This document shows positions 35,506 through 45,250 of a stretch of 64,000 nucleotides of DNA, one piece after another. Both the position numbers and the translations under genes were made by a program. The notes beneath the pieces were generated by a model. It did no database searches. It had not been told where the DNA came from and worked only from the letters and a program-made list of their open reading frames with translations. Location of the stretch: NCBI GenBank assembly GCA_025201765.1, contig MU623349.1:248001-312000 (forward strand), read 5' to 3'. Source of the DNA: Daldinia sp. FL1419. Lineage: Eukaryota > Ascomycota > Sordariomycetes > Xylariales > Hypoxylaceae. The stretch's first letter is position 1, and each line of letters starts with the position of its first letter.

Positions 35506-38500
35506 ATGGCTTATCAACAACATGAGCAGGAGCTTGCTCATGTGCTCCTCACGGAGTTATTAGCGTAAGTTCATTTCTCTTGGTCCGGTTCTGTGAACTG
35601 TTACTTATTATACTGGCGACAATAGATACCAATTTGCGATGCCTGTTCGGTGGTCAGAAACTCAAAGTATACTCTTTGACAAAGTCAATACGGAGAAGCT
35701 GGTCGAGTTTGGTCCATCCCCTACGTTATTAAATATGGCCAAGAAAACCCTAGCCCAATTCAATCTCGAATCGGATGCTGTTAATGGGATCAAGCGGTCT
35801 CTTCTTTCGACGAGCTCCAATTATGATGATCTTCGTTACGATTTACCTCCACCTCCAGAGCCGGAGATGGCGAAACTAGAGAGCAGTTCGGAACCAACAC
35901 CGAAGACGAATACACCTACCTCCGAAGCGCCTCCCGCTAGCATATCCATTCCTACAAAAGCTGATAGCCTAATTCCTGATACCCCAGTAACAGCACTAGA
36001 ATCAATTAAGGCACTTGTTGCTAGCGGTCTGAAAAAGTCGTCTTCAGATATCAAGTTTGAGGAAAGCATCAAAGCCCTTTCAGGGGGTAGGTCAATCGTA
36101 CAGAACGAGATAATAGGAGATATGTTAGAAGAGTTTGGACCATTAGCGGACGACGTCGAGAACATACCCCTCAAGGAACTCGCTGCGACGATACAAACCA
36201 CATACGATGGGAAACTGAAAAAATGTTTACGTACCCGCGTGGAGAAGATGGTTGGGTCGAAAATGCCTGGGTCATTCGACTTGATCTCCGGTAGATCTTA
36301 CCTTAACGACAAATGGGGTCTCGCTTCTGGGAGGCAAGACTCAGTTCTCCTATTAGCGCTTGGACAACAGCCAGCAGCGAGATTAAAAAAGAACGAGGAT
36401 GCTGAGGAATTCTTCGACGCTATTGCCCAAGGGTACCTAGATGGTGCGGGACTATCCCGGCAAAGGAGCACGGCCGCAGCTAGCCCCCAACAGACTATGC
36501 TGGATTCCAAAGTAGTACAACAGCTACGAGACGAACACTCGCAACTAAGGAAGAAAGTTGCCGCCCTTCTATGCGATGACGATGAACCCGTGGCGTCATC
36601 CGATGCGGTTGACAACTCCACCGAAACCCAAGACAAGATGGATATGTACGAGAAAGAATTAGGCGAAGACTTCTGCAACGGCATCAAACCGATTTTCAAG
36701 GCAGATCATCAGCGATCATATGACTCTATTTGGAATTGGAGTCACGTCGACCTACTCGACGAGTACTACAAACTACTAGAGAGCGAAGAGAACCAGCAAG
36801 GCCTTGAATCGGCTATAAGCAGCCTCAGAAATAGGGGCAGCAGCAGGCTTGAAAGAGCACGGCAGTACCTGCTTAACAAGTTATCTCCAAAAGGAGACAG
36901 CGGAATGGAAGGTATCAAAACTATGCTTGACGAGCTCAGTCCCGAAAGTACAAAAGTCGTAAAACACAAGAAGCAAGAAACCCACCAAAGTGAACCGTGC
37001 GAGCTTTTCCTTTCGCCGTTAAGGCAACAGTCGAAGCCCGAAGCTAAGGAAACAAAATCTCCTCATATACTTAGGAGGCACGGGACTTCGTGGACGCCCG
37101 ATCAACACCTGACAGCTCTCATAAATACGAATGAACACATCACAGCGGGAGTATTCGCTGGAAAAGATGTCCTTCTTACAGGCGCGGGCCCAAATTCCAT
37201 CGGCATTGTTCTTCTTAAGTCGCTTCTTCAGGGGGGAGCCAGGGTCTTGGTCACAACCAGCAGAGCCATGCCCGAAGCCGGGCCTATTTATCAGAAGGTC
37301 TTCGCGAGCTATGGAGCCAACGGATCCAAGCTCGTTGTCCTTCCGTGTAACCAGGGAAGCAAGCAAGATATAGAGAATTTAATCGCCCACATCTATGATG
37401 CAGTCAACGGCCTCGGATGGGACCTTGATTTTATCATCCCGTTTGCCGCTTTGCCGGAAAAGGGCCGCGAGATTGACAATATCGATTCGAAATCGGAACT
37501 TGCACACAGAGCGATGCTGACGAATGTATTGAGGATCATGGGTGCCGTGAAAGTCGCAAAAGAATCAAAGGGTACTCGCACAAGGCCGGCGCAAGTCTTA
37601 TTACCCCTCTCTCCCAACCATGGCACGTTTGGGAACGACGGCTTATACTCTGAGTCGAAAATCGGATTAATGACACTGTTAAATAAGTGGTCCTCTGAGA
37701 GCTGGAGTGATTACTTATGTCTCTGTGGTGTTATTATCGGCTGGACTCGAGGCACAGGGCTTATGGCAGCCAACGACGCAGTTGCAGAGGAGATTGCCAA
37801 ACGTGGCGTGACCACTTTTTCAACAGAAGAGATGGGGAGACTTATAACAGGGCTCATGTCGGATCCCGTGGTATCGATCTGTCAGACTGAATGTCTCTTA
37901 GCAGACCTCAGTGGAGGCATGGGTAGTGACCCCGAGCTAGCAGCATTTATTGCCAGGATAAGGAACTCCATGCGCGAAAATGAGGAGATTAAGCGCGCCT
38001 TAGCTGAAGAAGAAGCCCTTGACAAGGCCGCTACTCGAGGCAAACATATCGCGCCATCACAGTCGAGCTCAACGTTACCCAAGCCACCTCTAGTCGACCT
38101 TGAGTTGGGCTTCCCAGTACTTCCAGACTACACGACTAAATTAAAGCCCCTGAACTCGAAGCTAGATAATATGGTCGATCTAGAATCAGTGGTGGTCGTG
38201 GTCGGCTTCGCTGAGATTGGGCCCTGGGGAAACTCCCGTACAAGATGGGAGATGGAGCTCAAAGGAGAGCTTTCCATTCAGGGTTGCATCGAGCTAGCTT
38301 GGATGACGGGACTTATCAAGTATAACCCGAAGCCGGGTCCTCTGACGAATAGAGCCGCAGCTGCATGGCTAGATGTGGCCTCTGGGACACCCGTACACGA
38401 CTATGAGGTAAAAGCAAAGTACGAAAAACAGATCCTAGAACACACGGGACTCCGCTTGATCGAGCCCGGGTCCCTAGACCACCCTAACCGGGATAGCAAA

Positions 38501-40276
38501 CAGTTCCTCCAAGAGGTCATCGTCCAGCACGACTTAGAGCCCTTTACCGCATCGTTCGATACGGCTATGGAGTTCGTACGAGAACAGGGAGATAAGGCCG
38601 AGATCAAGCAGATATCCAAGAGCGACCAGTTTTCGGTATGTCTCAAGAAAGGAGCGACATTGATGATTCCAAAAGCAAGAATCTTCGACAGGATCGTCGG
38701 TGGCCAACTTCCTACTGGCTGGGACCCGACGATATACGGACTCCCGCAGGATCTCTGCGAGAGCGTTGATAGATGTACGCAAATGGCTCTCGTATGCGCT
38801 GCCGAAACCTTCCTTTCGGCTGGAATCACGGATGTATATGAGCTATACAAGACTATTCACGTTTCAGAACTCGCCAACTGCGTGGGATCAGGTATGGGTG
38901 GTGGCCAGTCGTTGCAGAAGCTCTATCGTCAAAGATTCCTCGATCGACCGGTGCAGAGCGATATCCTAGCTGAAGTATTCATCAACACGACAGGCGCATG
39001 GTTAAATATGCTTCTTATGTCGTCGGCGGGTCCGACAAGAACACCCGTCGCTGCCTGCGCGACAGCACTCGAGTCCTTGAACCAAGGCTACGACCTTATT
39101 ACGAGCGGCGCTGCGAAGATTTGCTTAGTAGGAGGCTTCGATGACATGACCCAAGATACGTCAGCAGAGTTTGCCAATATGAAAGCGACGAACAACAGCA
39201 TGGCAGATCTTGAGCGTGGCCGCGCACCACATGAAACATCTCGTCCGTGTGCTTCATCCAGAAAGGGATTCGTCGAATCAGAAGGCTGCGGTATGCAACT
39301 ACTTACCAGTGCGAAAGTAGCCTTGGAATTAGGCTTACCCATCCGAGCTATTGTCGCACACGTTCAAACCGCCAGCGATGGCATCGGTCGCTCAGTACCG
39401 GCTCCTGGAAAAGGCATCATGGTTAACGTCTGCGAAAACTCTAGTCTCGGATCATCTCCGCTTCTAGACATCGACTACAGAAGACGGTTACTCGAGCACT
39501 CTCTAAAGTCGATCCGCGAGCGCCAGGAACTGTTTGGTCCTCTAGAAGGATTACATAGCCCAGTTGATGAAATCAAATTGGCGGCGCAACGGGAAGAGAA
39601 GGAGGTCCGACGAAGATTCGGAAACGCGTTCTGGACACACGATCCGCGGATTTCGCCTTTGCGTGGCGCTCTAGCCGTCTGGAACCTAACAGCCGACGAT
39701 ATAGGTGTCGTGTCCCTCCACGGCACATCTACAGATCTCAACGAGAAGAACGAAGTAGAAGTACTCCATCGACAACTCAGTCATCTAGGCCGCACTCCCG
39801 GCAACGCGGCCCTAGCCGTGTGCCAGAAATACCTTACTGGACATCCGAAAGGCGCGGCGGCGGCATGGATGCTCAACGGGTGCTGTCAGATCCTCGAGAC
39901 CGGATCTGTCCCAGGAAATAGAAACGCAGACAACATCGACGCCGCGCTCGAGCCCTGGGAGAACCTAGTGTTCCCCAACCGGACCATTAAAGTTCACGAG
40001 GTAAACGCGTTCAGCGTGACAAGCTTCGGCTTTGGGCAGAAAGGGGCCCAAGCGCTCGGTGTGCACCCCAAGTTTGTCTTGGCGACAATCGCGGAGGAAC
40101 AGTACGAGGAGTACTGTCGCCTTCGCCAGCAGCGATACTTTAAAGTGAAACAGCACTTCCAAAACACATTGTACGGGGGCAGTATGGTGGTGCTAAAAGA
40201 CGAGGCGCCGTATCCTAAGGCTCGACAGTTGGAGACGTTGGTGGATGCATCTGCAAGATTTGGCGGTGGAGAGTAA
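35506..40276 (+). CDS. Fungal fatty acid synthase alpha subunit (ACP-KR-KS), lacking the PPT domain
   Basis: This is the alpha chain of the same type I fungal FAS. Exons are 35506-35564 and 35626-40276 (1,569 aa), with a 61-nt intron (GTAAGT donor) after codon 19. Splicing gives the family N-terminus ELAHVLLTELLAYQFAMPVRW. The acyl carrier region has GGRSIVQNEIIGD with the phosphopantetheine Ser at residue 176. The ketoreductase begins KDVLLTGAGPNSIG and includes SPNHGTFGNDGLYSESK. The ketosynthase has its nucleophile Cys1164 in VAACATALESLNQGYDL, and the His residues in LHGTSTDLNEKNE and YLTGHPKGAAAA. The chain stops soon after the ketosynthase (ends ASARFGGGE). Primary-metabolism alpha subunits are about 1,850-1,890 aa and end in a phosphopantetheinyl transferase domain, absent here. 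Its ACP must be activated in trans, as I recall for HexA/StcJ-type FAS alpha subunits of mycotoxin pathways. Confidence 0.95.
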
Positions 40277-40513
40277 TACAAGGGGGCTTGCGCTGTTCTT
40301 TCGGAATTTTCATAGTGGGCGTTAGGTCTTGTTCCTGGAATAAAGGCTTGGATGTAGGTAACTTCAATAAGAACCGGCGATTTTCTCTAAAGACATAGCT
40401 CGTAGATAATATTATTCCATAACCCTACACTTCTAGTACCCCTATTAAGCAGTCTGTTTAATTACCAGGCAGATAGGTAGCAGAATATTCATCTAATGCA
40501 CGATCAACCGTAC

Positions 40514-41278
40514 TTACGTCCCTGGGCTCAGCACCCTCAACGCTTCGGCGCGATTATAACGCCAATTCAACTCCTTCTCCTCTTTGCAATATTCACAATT
40601 CTCCTTCCGCTCGCCCTTCTTATGCCCCAAGTATCCGCGTCGGCAAAGAACACACCAGTGATCGTGGAAGTACTTGCCGGTACCGAATAACTCTCTGCAC
40701 CGGTCAACAATACCCATTTCCGCTGCTTCTTTCTCTGCTGTCGAGCTTAGTTATTTCGAGCAACGTTGAGAGCATCGAGTCCATGAGGTAGGTGGTTATA
40801 ATAGGTAGGTACCTTCGAGCTTTCTAGCTGCTTCTATCATCATCTTGCGCGCCTGATCATAGAACTCAGCTGTAGGTGAGTCTTTATTACGAAGCTTATT
40901 TATCAATGCTTCGTCGATTGCGCTAACGCTGACCCAGTCCCTCAATCGAGGGTCAGCGCCGTGATCTAACAGCCATCTCACCATATCGAGGCTTTCATAG
41001 TGGTCCAGCGGAATGTTAAGGCGCCAGTCGTGGTTTTGGGGGTTCTCAATCGCTTCTTGTAAAGGTCGGCTTGAATGAGGGAGTAGTTGGTTGACATCTA
41101 AATCGGTGGCAATGGCTTCCTCTGCCCAACTAATTCGTAGCGCAACAGGTGCGAGTGATTGGCAAATGCTTAAAAGCTTGATCTCAGGTCTGCACCCAGG
41201 GCGATTAGGATTTTCTCTAGCCCAGTACTCTACATCGTCTTGGGTTATCGGCCTTTTAGATACGGGAGTTTGGGTCAT
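40514..41278 (-). CDS. Ankyrin-repeat protein with C-terminal zinc-ribbon-like tail
   Basis: The product is an uncharacterised 229-aa protein. Exons are 40813-41278 and 40514-40737; the 75-nt intron (GTACCT donor, AACTAAG branch) is needed to join the helix ARKLE to EKEAAEMGIVDRC in frame. The N-terminal half contains an ankyrin-like unit (YESLDMVRWLLDHGADPRLRDW) preceded by a weaker repeat. The second exon carries paired cysteines, CVLC and CEYC, spaced as in a small zinc ribbon (HDHWCVLCRRGYLGHKKG ... ENCEYCKEEKELNWRYN). Without splicing, both halves look like unrelated short frames. It lies just beyond the FAS alpha gene, tail to tail. I see no reason to link it to biosynthesis. The ankyrin call is moderate; the zinc-binding call rests on cysteine spacing only. 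Confidence 0.65.
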
Positions 41279-41530
41279 GTCTTCAGTTTATCATCCATCC
41301 AAGAGCAGACCAAAATGAACATAAGACATGAGGTTTTTTTTTTTTACTTGTTGTTATATCATACCGCGAAGTCCAATATCGTAAGCAAACAATTTATGTA
41401 GGAGAATCAACAATTATAAGGGTTTAAACGTAGACGGAAGAACTTGAATAGAGTAATGATAAGACTTCCATGGCAGCATGGTAGGTTAATTGGGGAACCG
41501 GGTGGATAAAAGCCAAGCAATCCCTCCACA

Positions 41531-41848
41531 TTAGTACCACTGACGTATACGAGGCTGCCGACGGACCAAATGACGTAGCCGACTGCTTCTACGGCCTTGA
41601 ATAATACGATCTTTAGCTCGGCGCCTCCTAGAACGAAAGAGGTGGTCGTGTTCGAAGCGTTCAACTTGCTGGGTGACGGTCTGGCGTTTACAGTTAAACG
41701 CGTCTGCAACCGCCGTCTTAGTTGCGCCCCCCGCCACAGCCCCAACCATAAAAGCCCTAGCTTCAGGGGTGAATTCTTGGTTTTTACGGCGATTGCCGCT
41801 AATTTTACGACCAAAAGCACGTAATTTGGATGACATTTTGGCTTGCAA
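41531..41848 (-). pseudogene. Relic of a Tc1/mariner-like transposase N-terminus
   Basis: A 105-codon frame whose first part looks like the helix-turn-helix region of fungal Tc1-like transposases: SSKLRAFGRKISGNRRK, then FTPEARAFMVGAVAGGATKT and VADAFNCKRQTVTQQVERF. After about 75 residues similarity fades into an Arg-rich frame and a stop; no DDE catalytic domain follows. An overlapping frame at 41407-41820 may be the frameshifted continuation. It sits beside an AT-rich island, as expected for a decayed transposon. The family assignment is from pattern memory and is moderate. Confidence 0.5.
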
Positions 41849-42099
41849 TGGCTATTTGAAGTTGGTGGTGCTGTTGTTGTTTTGTTTAAAAGCGTGGTGG
41901 GGGTTGTGGGGCGTCCGCATAAGAATGGTGTATTAATTAGTGTATCACAGGATGCCTGAACGCTGTGTATGGAGGCCTATACGTACGATCAGTACTTGCG
42001 TTTTGTATGGTTTAAATAAGTATATTCTTAATAATCGTTCAATAAAGCATGCTTATTTATAGAATAGGTAATTAGCATATTTTCAAAATGAGATTCGAA

Positions 42100-43340
42100 T
42101 ATATTTATCTCAGCGGGCTCAGACTAGGAGGACGGTTTTTTGTATCTTTTGAGCCACAGCATTTTTAGCCAATCAGACCCCTGACATACCCCTCCCACCA
42201 AAAACCGTCTCCTAATCTGAGGTACAAATGTGATCGTTTGTATGAGAACCTTCTATATTAAAAATTATAAATATCAAAATAATTATTATAATTGAAAAAT
42301 AAATATTGAAATTTAATTAAATAATATATAATTAAGTTATTGCAAATTTAATATAATTTTTTTTATATTTTTACAATATTTAATTATTAATATATTTTAT
42401 AAAAAAGGATTTATCATCACTTTTTCAATTACTATATGATATACTAAATAATTTTTCTTCTAAATTATTAACATACTTATTAATATATCCAAACTTTTAC
42501 AATATATCCAAACCCTTAATATAAAGCTGGTTTGCTGCTTTTTCAATTTACCTAAATTGCTTTTAAATTGTTTGCTAACGTATTCCAGGAGCCTTAAACC
42601 CTAATCTCTGACTAAATTATTTACGTTTATCCTTAACTACTTATATTTATCCAACGCGAATTACGCGTTTGTATTTAGGTTAAATGTAATATTAAAGAAT
42701 AAAACTCTTAAATAACAATATAAATGCGTTTGAAGTTAAAAAAAATTACTTTTAAACTATTAACAAAATTTAAGATTAATTAAAATATTATTAATTATAT
42801 TATTAAATATTATATAAATCTGAAGATAAAATATATGATTTTTACCCCCTAAATTTAATAATACATTAATATCATAATAAAAAAATTAGGAAAAATACTA
42901 ACGGTCTTTAAAATACCTATCATTAACCCTTATTGTTTGTATAAAATAGATAAAGTTTTTTATTGTTTTATTGTTGTTTAGTAAGGGTGATATATAAACA
43001 ATATTTAAAAAATACTAATTACATATAATATTTTCACTCTTTTATTATACTATATAAAAACTAAATACAAGATTTTATATTAATTATTATTACCTTCAAT
43101 CATTTAAATATTAAAAATATTTATTTTTATTATTTAATTATTAATTATTTTTATAAATAAAAATTATTTTTATAATATTGTTTGTGGTTGGTAACCTCAA
43201 AAAATCACATTCGTACCTTAAATTAAAATTTTTGATACAATACGCACAGCCCCACAGATACGTTTGCATAAACCATATTGGGGTGACTGTGGTGGCTGGT
43301 CAAAAATCTCTAATCTAAGCTCGCTAAGATAAGAATATAT
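42100..43340. mobile_element. AT-rich, RIP-like DNA element with long terminal inverted repeats
   Basis: Left end near 42105 reads TATCTCAGCGGGCTCAGACT; the reverse complement of the right end (near 43333) reads TATCTTAGCGAGCTTAGATT. The differences are C-to-T and G-to-A, the RIP pattern. Similarity between ends extends about 110-140 bp inward to GGTACAAATGTGAT (left, about 42220) and GGTACGAATGTGAT (right, inverted, about 43215). The left end also holds a nested inverted repeat (about 42119-42143 with 42199-42220). The interior is extremely AT-rich and has no coding capacity. Exact boundaries and target-site duplication are not resolved. Confidence 0.7.
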
Positions 43341-43640
43341 TAGTTATATTGTATATGAGGGCATTCGCACTTATCCTATCCCCCAAAACAAACAACAACC
43401 AAAGCACAATTATACGAAAATGACCCAGAAAAAAAAGATAATCATATTTCACAACTCTGGAGACGCATCGTAAACAACGCCCCAGCTGATGATGACGACG
43501 GTGATGCTACCGATGGTTGGACTGCCTCGGAATACCAATACTGGTATTAGCCATGTTTCTAAAGAATCTGTTAAGGTAAGACGCAGTTTATGAGGTAAGC
43601 TATTTGTATTATCAAGTCTATCCTAGAGAATAGATAGACA

Positions 43641-43941
43641 TATCTAAGATATATACGAGTCACGGATTTGGGGCGTATATCATCCCTGTATACCAGCCAA
43701 GCAATTAATACCTACCTCCAAGAAGACCTTCGGCAGGTACCTGCAAGGAGCCCCTGAAAGACCACAAAATCCTCCAGAGCGAAAGTGGAATGTCAACACG
43801 GAAGAACCCTTCCCAGGGTTCACTATAGAATACCCATCCCGCGGGCCCAAGCACCTAGAACTAATGGTTGAATGCCCGGAATATGCCAAGGATATTAAAT
43901 ACTACCTAAGTACCGGTGCTATCAAAGACGGGCGGTTTTAA
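43641..43941 (+). other. Open frame of unknown function (possible 3' exon or pseudogene fragment)
   Basis: About 100 codons without a stop, ending TAA at 43941, with ordinary amino-acid composition (for example RKWNVNTEEPFPGFTIEYPS and MVECPEYAKDIKYYLSTG). No in-frame start is near its 5' end. A second open frame, 43362-43550, precedes it in another phase and contains SQLWRRIVNNAPADDDDGDA. The two might be exons of one small gene or fragments of a dead one. I do not recognise either. Confidence 0.25.
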
Positions 43942-44140
43942 TAATAGCGTTGGTTTTGCCCTAAATGGGCAACTCTATCATGAATTCTAAAATGTTATTT
44001 ATTCAATTCTATTAGGAAGAGTTATTGGTTCCTAGAGCCTATTTTTCATATACTTATACTGTTGATGTTCATTCGCTTCACTGTAACTGGTAGCATTTAG
44101 GCAGGTACCTATATTAGTTAACAAAACACCAAATATTGTC

Positions 44141-44260
44141 ACATACGACCATAGGATCTGGAAAACTCGGGATCCCGTCCGCTCTCCCCTTGATAAGCTA
44201 GATACCGCCGGATTAGTAGTTGGGTCGGTGACGACCAGCGAATACCTGGTGTTGTATGTT
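44141..44260 (+). rRNA. 5S ribosomal RNA gene, divergent but structurally conserved copy
   Basis: This is a Pol III-transcribed 5S rRNA of about 120 nt. It begins ACATACGACCATAGGATCTG and ends GTTGTATGTT, and these ends pair as helix I. The internal control region is recognisable (GATTAGTAGTTGGG, GACCAGCGAATACC). Compared with the Neurospora-type 5S as I remember it, the helix II strands ATCTGG and CTAGAT differ but still pair with one G-U. The GGTCG-GTGA-CGACC hairpin replaces GGTGG-GTGA-CCACC with a compensating change. A T-rich terminator follows immediately (44264-44290). Single 5S genes scattered among protein genes are normal in Pezizomycotina. Confidence 0.9.
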
Positions 44261-44263
44261 GTC

Positions 44264-44290
44264 CTTTTCTTTTTTTTTCTTTTTTTTTCT
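44264..44290 (+). terminator. Pol III T-rich terminator of the 5S gene
   Basis: Runs of four, nine and nine T residues separated by single C residues follow within a few bases of the 5S 3' end, as required for Pol III termination. Confidence 0.8.
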
Positions 44291-44536
44291 CCTTTTCTAC
44301 TAGTTTCGGTCTAAATTAGCTACCAGACCAGCTACATTCCATGTTATGCGGATACACCTAAAGCAACCAAACAAGAAGTTCGAACATCCAAGCAATTTCG
44401 TATAGATAGGTACATATAATAAAATAGGGGATATCACCCCTTTTTGAATTTTATTCTATTCTATTCTACCGTGAGGTACGAGATGGTTTAATCAGACTAC
44501 CTATGGACTACGGAAGTCAGTCAAGCTACAATGTGT

Positions 44537-45250
44537 TCAAGGCCATGCGGCATACGGGTCAGCCCATTGATGATCGGCGATAAGTTGCGCCTCTTGCTCT
44601 GCCGTCAAGTCGTTCTGGACGCCAAAGTACTCACGCATTTCCTGGGTCGACAGGTGCGCAATACTCTCCCCAATCATGTTGGAACAATAGACGAAGAGCT
44701 CATTGATTTCCAAGTAGTTCGCAGCTTCGAGCGTTGCGAATAACTCCTCCTTTGTAAACAGGCCAAGGAATATTCGGTCCCATTCAGGGACTACGCTGGT
44801 CATGTTTTCCGGCGAGCTCAACAAGTAGCCGGCATTATCTAGAGGGGCTGTATCGTTTGAATCGATTGTGCCGCCTGAACCGTCTGACTCGTCTGAATCG
44901 TCGTCATTCGGGACTGGGGCTGGGTCCGTTGATTGTGATGCCTCATCAGAACCTAAAATCAGAGCCTGGCGTTGCGCTTCAAGTTTCTGTCTCCTTGCTG
45001 CCCTCCGTTCCTCCCTTTGTCTCTCTCTCATAATCAACTGAGTAGCCGAATGCTCACACCATGTAATGACACGCTGCAAGGTTCGAGAACTGACCTCTGT
45101 AATAGGAATCTCCGTCGATTCATCTCTATACCTAATATCGCTCAACATAGTATTAATGACCAGAGATTGCTGGGCCGCTCGTTCGCTAATTTCAAGAAGC
45201 ACTCCATCAGAGGAGCGGAGCTTAATCATAGCTGCAGGCTCAGTCGCCAT
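44537..45250 (-). CDS. Skp1-like protein with acidic insertion (SCF adaptor paralogue)
   Basis: A single-exon gene, 237 aa. It resembles Skp1, the adaptor linking cullin-1 to F-box proteins in SCF ubiquitin ligases. The N-terminal BTB/POZ part (IKLRSSDGVLLEISERAAQQSLVINTML) and the C-terminal Skp1 part (VPEWDRIFLGLF, LEAANYLEINELFVYCSNMI, STQEMREYFGVQNDLTAEQE) align in order with Skp1. Between them a long insertion (about residues 78-150) has an Arg/Glu-rich helix and then an Asp/Ser-rich acidic stretch. The C-terminal block normally ends near NEWAEDR; here it is NDLTAEQEAQLIADHQWADPYAAWP. Canonical Skp1 is about 160-170 aa and usually intron-containing, so this is a divergent paralogue rather than the housekeeping copy. 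Whether it still binds F-box proteins or cullin is unknown. Confidence 0.85.
   Translation of the reverse strand: MATEPAAMIKLRSSDGVLLEISERAAQQSLVINTMLSDIRYRDESTEIPITEVSSRTLQRVITWCEHSATQLIMRERQREERRAARRQKLEAQRQALILGSDEASQSTDPAPVPNDDDSDESDGSGGTIDSNDTAPLDNAGYLLSSPENMTSVVPEWDRIFLGLFTKEELFATLEAANYLEINELFVYCSNMIGESIAHLSTQEMREYFGVQNDLTAEQEAQLIADHQWADPYAAWP

Noticed and set aside
40277..40513. Possible continuation of FAS alpha encoding a PPT domain
   Set aside because: The region is short, stop-rich in all frames and shows none of the expected PPT motifs.
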